NCBI RefSeq assembly: GCF_963678635.1
Contig: NC_087071.1
Location: 26,089,378-26,153,377 of the forward strand
Direction of reading: 5' to 3'
Source: Symsagittifera roscoffensis
Lineage: Eukaryota > Xenacoelomorpha > Acoela > Convolutidae
DNA length: 64,000 bases
The position numbers and the translations under genes were made by a program. Positions 10,040 to 18,288 of the stretch are shown here, one piece after another. How positions within the stretch are numbered: the stretch's first letter is position 1; every line of letters starts with the position of its first letter. The notes under the pieces are model-generated. The model searched no databases and was not told where the DNA came from. It worked only from the letters and a program-made list of their open reading frames with translations.

Positions 10040-10200
10040 GCTGATGACGATAGGTGTTAAGCTTTTCCTACTATATCTAGACGATATTGTAAGGGTTCTT
10101 AAAGGCAATTCCAGCGTGATATTGCGTGCTGCCAACAATTTGCACCCTAACTTGCAAATCACGCTTGAAACACCAAACAAATGAGGACGGTGACTTGGCT
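10040..10200 (+). pseudogene. PLE copy B, RT motif C and thumb start
   Basis: The same frame as the PHD finger continues through KRDCELMTIGVKLFLLYLDD (YxDD catalytic motif at about 10072-10084), IVRVLKGNSSVILRAANNLH and PNLQITLE. Continuity of frame from the finger's W-x-C-x2-C to YLDD is the best evidence that the finger and RT formed one protein. A stop follows at about 10182. Confidence 0.65.
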
Positions 10201-10395
10201 TTTCTAGTTTTTAATAAAATTGTAGGAGGCAACAGGCAAGTTAAATGTGGATGGTACCAAAACCCAACAAATACTGGCACATATCAAAACTTCAGAAGTT
10301 GCCCAACATTGTAGTACATGAGAAATACAATAGAGTGTACGGTGCACAGGATTTTTAGGAGCACATCTACATTGAGGTCTTGTAACAAATTATTG

Positions 10396-10545
10396 AGGTG
10401 TTGACTGGGATTGGTATTGGTTTGGCTTTGATGATTCGGTTCGGTTTTTAGAGTTGGTATTGGTATTGAGGCCTTGGTATTGTTATTATGGTATTCGTAT
10501 TGATATTGGTTTTGGTATTCGTTTTGGTATTGATGTTGATTTCCC
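10396..10545 (+). repeat. Degenerate TTGGTA microsatellite
   Basis: About 150 bases of degenerate TTGGTATTGG units (also ATTCGTATTGATATTGG variants) expanded inside the linker of PLE copy B, between the RT and GIY-YIG parts. Confidence 0.85.
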
Positions 10546-10639
10546 TGCGAGAAACCCAGAATGTCCATGCTTCAACATCGAGGAAATCAAAGTTAATTGT
10601 TTGAGAACAAAATGCGCAGCATCAACAAGGCACAAATTT

Positions 10640-10935
10640 TGTTTATGACCAGGAAATTGAAAACCGCTCTTCCCTCCCTTGAGTCGTCATTCTCCCGTGA
10701 TCTGAAATCCAAAGTGGTCTACAAACTGTCTTGTGGTGGATGTAATTCCACCTATATTGGACAAACTGTTCAACAAACTGTTCGACAAACTACTTGGCTA
10801 TATATTTCAGTATGACTTGAAACCCAAAGCCCACTTAGAGATGATTTGGGAAGAAATAGCCCGGAAAATGTACCTGCTACGACAGCTCAGAAAGTACGGT
10901 ATGCAGACAAGTGGCTTGTAATTGGTTTTTCATTC
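10640..10935 (+). pseudogene. PLE copy B, GIY-YIG endonuclease remnant
   Basis: The text FSRDLKSKVVYKLSCGGCN, then STYIGQT (about 10690-10770) is the GIY-YIG core in its PLE form (VYKL.C..C.s.YIGQT), including the cysteine pair typical of PLE nucleases. A small duplication (CAACAAACTGTTC, about 10765-10795) disrupts the helix after YIGQT. It closes copy B. Confidence 0.7.
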
Positions 10936-10949
10936 CTGGATTACAAGTC

Positions 10950-11274
10950 GCCTAAGTCGCGTTCCACAGTCTATGGGAATACATCAAGCACTGAAGTATC
11001 CAAAATCGACAGAGTACTGAAAAATACTCACATATCGAAATATTCAAAAGAAGAACTAACACTACGCAACATAATTTCACGCAGAGACAAAGTTTTATTC
11101 CAGAGGATCGAGAAAAATGGGTCACACCTCCTACAAGGTCTGCTGCCTGCGCCACGGGAAAGTAATAGTAACACTCGTCCCACTCGTGGACGAACACCCT
11201 ACATGCTGCCGAAGATTTGTACGGAATCAATCAAAAAACTGTTTTTAATTAGGTGCTTGTTTGTCACATTTTAA
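10950..11274 (+). pseudogene. Possible non-LTR retrotransposon C-terminal tail
   Basis: The open frame at 10846-11274 ends with LLQGLLPAPRES, RPTRGRTPYMLPK and ESIKKLFLIRCLF. The pattern LLPP..., LR.R...Y.LP..., T...K.sF..RcLF is seen at the extreme C-terminus of several LINE ORF2 proteins. No RT is attached, so this is at best a 5'-truncated copy fused to PLE copy B. Other explanations remain open. Confidence 0.25.
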
Positions 11275-11340
11275 ATCAAGTCGTTTTGTTACAGGGAGCT
11301 AACACTTAGATTTTATAAGAAATTTAAAATGTTAAATGAA

Positions 11341-11372
11341 ACGTTTTTGCACATTTTGTGCATCATCTGGGT
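11341..11372 (-). ncRNA. Possible hammerhead-like motif, minus strand
   Basis: On minus it reads CAGATGA, then a perfect GCACA...TGTGC hairpin, then AAAAAC. It is related to the motifs at 7194 and 17865, but the final GAAA box is mutated (CAAAAA). It lies about 300 bases beyond the last PLE copy C coding block. Confidence 0.25.
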
Positions 11373-11649
11373 TAAAAGTGTTTGACAATATTTACAATAC
11401 GATCGAATATCTGAAAAATGAGAAACATGTCTAAAAAGGCTCTGAAAATTTTTAACCAACCAAATTTAAACAACTGTAATTACATAAAATAATTACGTGA
11501 TCATGAATAACATTTCCCTGTAAATTTCTGAGATTTTTCAGTTTTTTGTTCTTCGAGGTTTTAAAATTTCAATTTGGGAATTTTCGATTCTGACTGGTCA
11601 GTTTTTTAACTTTTAGCCATGTTATACATAGCCTATAATTTTAGTGTTG

Positions 11650-11985
11650 ATACTCGGCTCCTGAACTCATCGCGTGTGTTCATCCTCGGTCTTTCCCTCC
11701 GAATATACAAAGCCTCTAGTGTCAGTAGCTTATGAGCGTTGGCTGTTTGGTCTATAGTCTCTGACTTCAGCTCAGCAGTACCGCCTACCTCCTTATTACA
11801 TTCTAACAAGTGTTGCCCTACAGGGGAGTCCCCTTTGCGGTGTTCACCGACCCTCGTGGCTAAATTTTGGACTGTCTGTGGCCGACATAGGTGGAGTTAC
11901 ATCCACTACATGTAAGCCATTACACCACTTTGGATCTCAGTTCACGAGCAAAGGAAGTTTTGAGGGATGGCAAGCATGTTTTAAA
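11650..11985 (-). pseudogene. PLE copy C, GIY-YIG and C-terminal tail
   Basis: On minus: TCLPSLKTSFARELRSKVV (about 11975-11920), then LTCSGCNSTYVG (GIY-YIG core) with frameshifts, and a tail around 11650-11710 corresponding to LEALYI..., NTRDEFRS. It is the same domain as in copies A and B. Confidence 0.6.
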
Positions 11986-12038
11986 TTTTCTTGTTGTAAG
12001 AATTATTTCTGCCCAGGATATAAGCCGAACCTTTGCAG

Positions 12039-12570
12039 CTAACAGTTGCGATGGATTGCCTCGATATTGCATTGTAAGAAGGGGGTTGAATCTTTCAAAC
12101 ATTTATCAACTCTCGGTTCTGATGCCTTCACCTCTAAATTTTTCTTTACCTCAATGATCTTGTTAAGAGCTTCAAACACTGCCCTGTCAGACCAATTTTT
12201 TGGATATTGATTTTCAATCCATTGCTTCCGATTTTTTTCCAATGCCTGGTCAAAATCTTCCCATGTTGAAATACTTCTGAAAAACCTATGAACCGTCCCT
12301 TCAATAACGTTTTCTTGCACTGCAAAGGTGCGCAGCCTCTGAAAATTAGAATAGTGCCTGTATCAGTGGGTTTTTGGACCACAAGTGACTTTTTTTTTCA
12401 TGAATCCACGTTGCTATTTAAGTCCAAAAAGGCCAAATTATCCTAACTATCAAGTTCTTCTATGGTGAACTGCAAGTTTGGATGCAACTTATTGGCAGCC
12501 TCAAAAAATACATCAGGACCGCCCTTGAACGTTCAAACTATGTCGTCCACATATCTTAGAAAAACTTTTA
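12039..12570 (-). pseudogene. PLE copy C, RT motif C, thumb and linker
   Basis: On minus the blocks are VNGVKVFLRYVDDIV (YVDD), EAANKLHPNLQFTIEELD, then WSKNPLIQ/PTDTGTILIFRGCAPL (12146-12382) and VIEGTVHRFFRSISTWEDF, DQALEKNRKQWIENQYPKNW (12039-12320). The same linker text is found in copy A (6191-6450) and copy D (16881-17141). Confidence 0.65.
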
Positions 12571-12594
12571 CACCATTCACAGTCCGATCTGCTT

Positions 12595-12758
12595 CTTGAT
12601 GTTTTTGCAAGTCATGCAATACCATACTGTTTCAGTGATGTCTGCGTAATTGGGTTCCGATATGTTACCCCACCCTAAGTGGTACCAATTCAAACAAGCT
12701 TCGCATTGTACCGCTTTAGTCCGATATAACACCTTTTCTGACATCCAGGGCAGACTTC
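12595..12758 (-). pseudogene. PHD-type zinc finger inside PLE copy C RT
   Basis: On minus: CPGC (Cx2C) in the RT frame, then after one shift AVQCEACLNWYHLGWGNIS (Cx2C, x4, H; the next Cys has become Trp), then ETVWYCMTCKN (W-x-C-x2-C). RT motif C (FLRYVDDIV) follows at about 12560-12534. The order motif B, finger, motif C is the same as in copies A and B. Confidence 0.65.
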
Positions 12759-13337
12759 CTTGTTATCTTCTTTTAGCACAGTCAATTTTGTTACTTCTTT
12801 CTTTAATGCAGGTTCGTATTCTTTGAGCCACAAATTGGCCAATTTTACTGCAAGGGAGGCGCCCATTGCTAAACCGTCCTTTTGTACATGCCACAAACCA
12901 TTGCATTTAAAGTGTACCTTACTCACTGCCAAATTCAGTAGTTTTTTCATAGTCTTGCGAGATGTTTCCGGAGGGTTGACTTGCTCATATAATCTCCTCG
13001 GGGCTGTTTCAACCGCTTCCTTGAGTGTGACATTAGTGTACAAACTCTTTACATCAAGGGAGATTATACTCTCGTCAGAGTCCAACTCAGTTTTCTCCAA
13101 GATCTCCCTGGCGATTTGAGAGTTGGTGTCTATGTTTGCCGCCCTCTCAGTTTCATCAAAGTACTTTGCCAATGTTTTATTTAGGTTGTCATATGAGCTA
13201 CCAGGTAAAGAAAGGACGGCACGAAGTGGTGTGCTTTGTTTGTGTACTTTTGCTAATTCACACAGCCTAGCCCGCTGCGCTCCCGTTGATCTCAACCTAG
13301 TATACAGCGCTTCGCTAATCTCGTCCTTTTTTTTCAT
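12690..13337 (-). pseudogene. PLE copy C, RT core open frame entering the PHD finger
   Basis: This is the longest intact PLE frame here (215 codons). RT landmarks are ARLCELAKVHKQSTPLRAVL and LSLPGSSYDNLNKTL (motifs 1-2), DESIISLDVKSLYTNVTL (motif A, catalytic D), FKCNGLWHVQKDGLAMGAS (motif B) and LANLWLKEYEPALKKEV. Without a break it continues to LKEDNKEVCPGCQKRCY, the first zinc pair of the inserted PHD finger, before a frameshift. In copy C the RT and the start of the finger are thus in one uninterrupted frame. The frame assigns the element to PLEs (LAKVHK and SLDVxSLYTNV are characteristic). Confidence 0.8.
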
Positions 13338-13400
13338 GGCGAGTATTTCTTTATTATGTCTTTTTTGTCTTTTTCAATTTTTTCATAATCAAGCTGTCTG

Positions 13401-14277
13401 TCAGATTCCTCCTCTCATAAATTGTTCTGCCTGTAATGAATATTTCAGTTTTTTTTCATATGTCTCCTTTTTCATTACACAAAAACCCACCTCCTTATCA
13501 AACGGCACTGCCAGAAGACCGTTGTCCTTCAAATACTTTCTGGCTTTTTCAACACTTTTGTCAGAGGGGGTCTGTTTCACTTTCTTAGCATATCTCTTTG
13601 CAGCTGCTTCAATCTCACATATTTTTTCTCCGGGTATTCTATTTAACTTCAGTTCAGACAAAAATTTATCAATGTCAGCGAGGAAGTGAATTTTTTTTGA
13701 ATTTGTCTCGTACCGGATGTTTTGGTCCAAAAATTAAGACTTCCCGCACCCAGAGCGGCAAAATCGTTTCATCTAAACTTCTAACTGACCTTTCATCCAA
13801 GTTTTTTAATGGTCTATCCTGTCTTTCCGAAGGTTTTTCAAGCTTTCTCTTGTGTCGGCTTATCAGATTATTGACACTACACCTTGCTTGCCGGGTCAGA
13901 TAGAATATTACCGAAGGCCACCACTTCTCATCTATACCCCTTCTCACTACCTCTCTTGTTTTACTAGGTTACCCGATGCCTTGGCCCTATCCGCATTTGC
14001 CTGGCTTATCTCAGATCTCAAGACCTCAGTTGGAAGCTGTGCATCGCTCGATCCGAAAAAAAACACCGTTATCAGGCACGCGAAACCGTAAAAAATCTAG
14101 TATAATGTCGTTAACGAGGCATTTTCGCAGAAATTTAATTCTCAGGAAAATGCTATTAAAATTATTAAAATGTTTTAAACAATCTAACACAAGTTTCCAA
14201 GTGAGTTTTCTTTTCAGGACCAATCTAACGAGTGGTGGTGGCAGCAAAATTGCGTTCATCTGTTCGTTGCAGGCCAC
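13401..14277 (-). pseudogene. PLE copy C, region N-terminal to RT
   Basis: Three frames in order read LTWKLVLDCLKHFNNF and FLRFRVPDNGVFF (14026-14277), EKWWPSVIFYLTRQARCS with LPLWVREVLIFGPKHPVR (13675-13947), and HFLADIDKFLSELKLN, KICEIEAAAKRYAKK and VPFDKEVGFCVMKKETYE (13401-13730). The last leads straight into the RT start (MKKKDEISEALYTRLRSTGA at 13337). All have counterparts in copy B or D. Confidence 0.65.
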
Positions 14278-14605
14278 GAGTACTTAAACTCTTGTGGCAC
14301 TCAGCAAAGCAAAAAAAAGCCAAAACAAAATCTTACCACTTATTGGTCATTCAGTTCAGGCTAGAGGACCCCAGCCAACACCTCCGCTCTCCGCGCCTTT
14401 GCCCTGCGGCGACCCTGCGATGGTTTCTTGGTCTGGGACCGTATCCTTGAGAAAATGCCTGGCAGGTGGTCTCGATGGGATATTACCACCCGGAGTGACT
14501 TCAACTCCAATTCACTTGACAGGTGCAGTTGAAGATATTCTCTGAGGACCGCAGGATTCTGTCTCTTACTTCTAGAGATAAGGCTACCAGTTGATTTTAT
14601 GACGA

Positions 14606-14982
14606 TTATCTCTGTCTTCCGCAGATCCTCAAAAATATCGGGAGTGCCCGTTCTCCTGCAGTAATCAATGCCACTAATTTGTCTCGCTTCGATTGTAAAA
14701 ACGCGAGTTGTTCATCAAGTGGGCAGGGCGTATAGTTATTCGTGCGATGGGAGGATATGCTGTTGTTCAGCACGTCGTGCAAGATAATAATCTGCTCACT
14801 GGCCAGAGGTTGCTGTTCCACAGGTTGCAGTACACTCTTAAATCCTTTCCCCTGTTCAAGGTATTGGGGTTCAAAGAAAGGCCAGGGACTGCGTAGACCT
14901 TCTGCTGCGTCTCTCTCCGTTCCTGTTGCTCAAGATCTTTCAGGCTGTGATTTTGAGAGCTGGCAGCTACAATCATCGCCAT
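14606..14982 (-). pseudogene. PLE copy C, N-terminal block
   Basis: The minus strand reads LKDLEQQERRETQQK, then VPGLSLNPNTLNRGKDLR (14767-14982) and DVLNNSISSHRTNNYTPCPL with FLQSKRDKLVALITA (14606-14821). These match the copy B block at 7758-8060 (PGLALNHNQVNSDKKLL and DVINNYLTSHRTN). The two frames overlap, marking a frameshift. Function unknown. Confidence 0.5.
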
Positions 14983-15309
14983 TTCAACTCAAACACTACT
15001 GACATTATGAACAAAAAGCGGTAGTAAAATTCTGTACAAATAGAGAAAAAAAAATCGAACTAATGACTGTTTTCCTTAAAGGAATATAACAGTTTTCTTA
15101 TAGCTTATCGCTAAAAAGGGTTAGAATTTAACAAAAATGGTTATAAGAAGTGTTTATGGTTATAAGATGGTTATAAGAATTCAAAAACAGTTTTTTGCTT
15201 AATTATCGAAGAAGTCAATCGAAAAAATTGTAAAATCGAAAAATTAGTATCAGGAAACGCGAAGTAACGAGAAGATTTTAGTTTTGTGGCTAATTTTTAT
15301 GCTAACATG

Positions 15310-15550
15310 TAAGTTGTTTCAAAATTTTGTTGTTTTAGCCAGAATTTTTCGATTCTGGAAATATAGCCTTAGTGTCAGCTCCCCACTTCTAAACTCGTCG
15401 CGCGTGTTAATTGCCGGTCTCTCTTTCCTAATATGCAGCGCCTCTAATGTAAGTAACTTGATGCTGCTGGACGCCTGGTCGATTATTTTCCAATTAAACT
15501 CAGACTTACCACGCTCACTACCACACTGCCTTATACCACACAGCTAAGTT
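15310..15550 (-). mobile_element. Loose PLE 3' end upstream of copy C (probable pseudo-LTR)
   Basis: The minus strand reads EIIDQAS-type text, then KLLTLEALHIRKERPAINTR and DEFRSGELTLR, the conserved C-terminal end of the PLE nuclease. It lies 325 bases upstream of the N-terminal block of copy C in the same orientation, mirroring the arrangement at copy B (7280-7500). It could equally be the separated 3' end of copy D. Confidence 0.55.
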
Positions 15551-15559
15551 CCAAGCTAT

Positions 15560-16850
15560 CTGAAAACCCTTGACAACGCCCCACACTCGGGCTCTTTATT
15601 AAGGTTACTGGGTTAAATTACTAGGTTGATCGAAACGATCGAACTTGTAAAACAGTATGGGTATACTATTTAATTAATATAAAGGTTTGATCCAACTAAT
15701 CTGGTGTCAAAGTCACTGTCTTTTTTCGTTTTATGGTTTTTGTTTCGCTTTTTGTCTTTTTGCTCGTGTTTGTCCCCCTAGTTGCCCCCCTTTACTCGGT
15801 TAGCTAAGCCTCGTTCGGAGAGCGTACCAGGAAGTTTTCTCGAGTTTTCTTAAAAAGCTATCACGGTACAACCGGAAGGTTTGCACGTTCCTGTCGAACC
15901 GCACCGCCGGTACTCTAGAATGGGCATTCAGCCCGAAGCTGTCTCAAGTGGGTTCGACTCCGTAGTCTTGATGTCGTAAACACCCAGGAGCGCCATAAAA
16001 ACACTATGTAACATTCGTCTACTGCAGTCACACATGAGGCTTAAGAAAAATAGGCCCTATAACCATTGGCTCAAGAGTCAGGGACACTATCTCTTGTGTT
16101 TTTGTACCTCAAATCAGTCGGAGCCAATTCGGTTCGCTTGTGACATGAGACTACGACCCGTTACAGCTTAAAGGCTACTACTAAAATATCCCCCCACTCT
16201 AGAATTAGAAACGTCCCCATACTTAGGTCTCTAGATACCCAAAATACATGAACGCCATTAAAAACCGGGTCGGAACAATCCGTTAAGTTACTTTTTATTA
16301 GACAGTGGAACTTTGATCCATTTCAGATGGATCAACCTAAAACTCGCCTTACCTCAACATAACAATTATAAAACACACTCTAGAAATTTAAATTAGTACT
16401 CACATTGTAGCACGCTCAAGAACCAGGAAGTAAATAAGTCGGTGAGCAACTCAAGAATCAATAAAGTAACTAAAATGTATTTAATGTTAGTCAGTTTTAA
16501 TAACAAGAACAAGTTTTTACTCTAGACTGTAAGTTCTCGTGAACCATTGGGACACTCTAGCTGTCCACCTTTCCACCGAAGGTTCACTCTAGTCCAGTTT
16601 AGAATAATACTCCAATCACAACAATCCAGTTCGTGGGAATGCGCTCGTCTCTGTTTTAGATGGGACAGCTCTACTCTCGATTATTATTGCTACTGAAATT
16701 GCGAATAGCAATTTCCCACTGATTTTTATAGCAACTTTCCCGCGATTGTCACTCGATCGTTCTGACTTCTCTTTTCTGATTTTCAGTTATCGCGAGAAAA
16801 TCGTGCATGACAGGTTCCATTCGAAATTTTGAAAAATTAAATTTCACTCC
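15560..16850. other. 1.3-kb unassigned block between PLE copy D and a PLE 3' end
   Basis: No open frame longer than about 60 codons and no recognisable protein. Base composition is higher in GC than its neighbours. A TCTAGA/ACTCTAG-rich stretch occurs at 16380-16620. Because PLE text stops at about 16855 (after SRSYLEV) and a PLE tail resumes at 15550, this looks like an insertion such as a solo LTR, but I could not define its ends or a target duplication. Confidence 0.35.
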
Positions 16851-16854
16851 AAAA

Positions 16855-17625
16855 TCAAGTGTTTTTTGCTTCTCTCAAGGTCAAACTTCCAAATATGACC
16901 GACTGGCACAGATGGGTGGTGAATCACTGCTATAATCACAGGGCTTCTTTTTCTCAGCCATGTTCTTTTTGTTTTTGCCCTCGCTGATGATCTTTTCAAG
17001 GGCATGGGATGCAACCCGCGACGACCAACTTTCCGGATATTGGTTATCCAACCACTGCTCACGGTTGATTTTCATGGCTTTATCATATTCTTCCCATGTT
17101 GACGTACTGCGGAAAACCCGGTGAACAGTTCCTTCAATCACACTTCTCTTGTACTGAAGTTCCTTTCTGATAGTTTCATTAGCTTCTTCTGATGGGTCTC
17201 TTTGACTGTTGCTGTTTGTCTTTGTCCCCTAGGACTTAAATATTTAATTACCGAAGGCCAAAACTTCTCATCTACACCCCTCTGTACTGCGTCTCTCGCC
17301 CTTTCTTGTTTGACTTCAACGTTTTTCTCATCTGTCCTTGCCTTGTTTATCTCCGTTCTTAGAAGTTTTGTCTAAAAACTGTGTACCGCTTGGTTCGAAA
17401 ACACCCCATTTTCCGGTACCCTGAACCTCAAAAAGTCAGGTATAATGTCGTTTTCTAGACAAACTCTCAAAAGTTTAACACGTTGGTGACAGTTGATAAA
17501 TTTAACATATATGGACGCATAATCACGGACTAATTTCCAAATAAGTTTGTTTTTCAAAGTCCAAATCAAGAATGGAGGTGGGAGTACAACTGTGCTCATT
17601 GGTTTGCAGGCCACGAGGAATAAAC
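16855..17625 (-). pseudogene. Penelope-like element copy D, internally deleted
   Basis: On minus, 17372-17614 reads VVLPPPFLIWTLKNKLIWKL, FLRFRVPENGVFSNQ (pre-RT block) and about 17270-17230 reads VDEKFWPSVI. Text then jumps to MIEGTVHRVFRSTSTWEEYD and NREQWLDNQYPESWSSRV (16881-17141), which belongs after the RT. The whole RT core and PHD finger are therefore missing between about 17215 and 17145. Confidence 0.7.
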
Positions 17626-17864
17626 CTCACGTGACACAAAGCAACTCAAATAACACAAGTTTAACTTTTAACTCAACCTCTCCGTTGAAGCCTCCTCGTC
17701 AGTCCGACCAACAGTTGCTTCGCCTATGTTCACCAGTCTTCTTTTGATGCTCCTTTGATGATCTTTAAAATTTGATTGCTTTATAGAAATTATGTAACAA
17801 TTTGATATATATTCCTTTTATGAAAAATGTGTTTGACACATATTAGATTCGTAAGATTTTTAAA

Positions 17865-17894
17865 CCTGAAGATGCACTAAAGTTTTGCGAAAAC
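17865..17894 (+). ncRNA. Possible hammerhead-like motif, plus strand
   Basis: CCTGAAGATGCAC, a short A/T loop, then TTGCGAAAACTTTTG. It has the CUGANGA...GAAA order of a hammerhead core and is the best of the three related motifs, but stems were not confirmed. No PLE coding text in this orientation is attached. Confidence 0.3.
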
Positions 17895-18288
17895 TTTTGT
17901 TTAATTTACAATTTTACCGTAATTTCAAAAAAAAATTGTAGGGAAAGTGTAATGAAGGAAATAAAAATCACGATGACACTAAAAATATGCTGGCGTGAAT
18001 TCTTATTTTAAGTTTACTTGTAATTCTGTAAATTAATTTATGACATCTGAAATCATTTTCAAACGTTTTTCTGTAATGCATAGGTATCAGACTTTGGCTC
18101 GTTTGTGAATATTGCGTCTTTCGCTCTCTTTCTCTCAAAGATATCAGGGGTTAGAGACTTACTTTTTCTCAAGAATATTAAATCTCGCTCTCATTAAAAT
18201 TTTTTGTTCGGTGAAGTTTGCTTGTTCTCACTACATACAAGAATCTAATTTGTTAGCTCTCATAAGTGGGTTTGTTCAAGGATTGGAA

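Larger units (their letters stand above)
11600..14985 (-). mobile_element. Penelope-like element copy C, nearly full length, decayed
   Basis: Read on minus, the blocks come in the expected order: N-terminal block (14982-14606), pre-RT helix block (14277-13401), RT core (13337-12690), inserted PHD finger (about 12755-12600), RT motif C (about 12560), linker (12382-12039) and GIY-YIG with C-terminal tail (about 11965-11650). It is the best template in the window for the element's architecture. Stops and frameshifts occur at every junction, so it is inactive. A loose PLE 3' end lies directly upstream (15310-15550). Confidence 0.8.

Noticed and set aside
9873-10184. Stand-alone PHD-finger gene
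   Set aside because: The frame runs straight into RT motif C (YLDD), and the same finger recurs between RT blocks in copies A and C, so it is part of the element.
13123-13689. 188-codon plus-strand frame as a gene
   Set aside because: It is antisense to the clearly recognisable PLE RT and pre-RT frames on minus.
18112-18288. Upstream methionine (18112) as the EXD2-like start
   Set aside because: The added 59 residues look like translated intron or leader sequence; the ATG at 18289 begins the charged, protein-like stretch. Not settled without transcript data.
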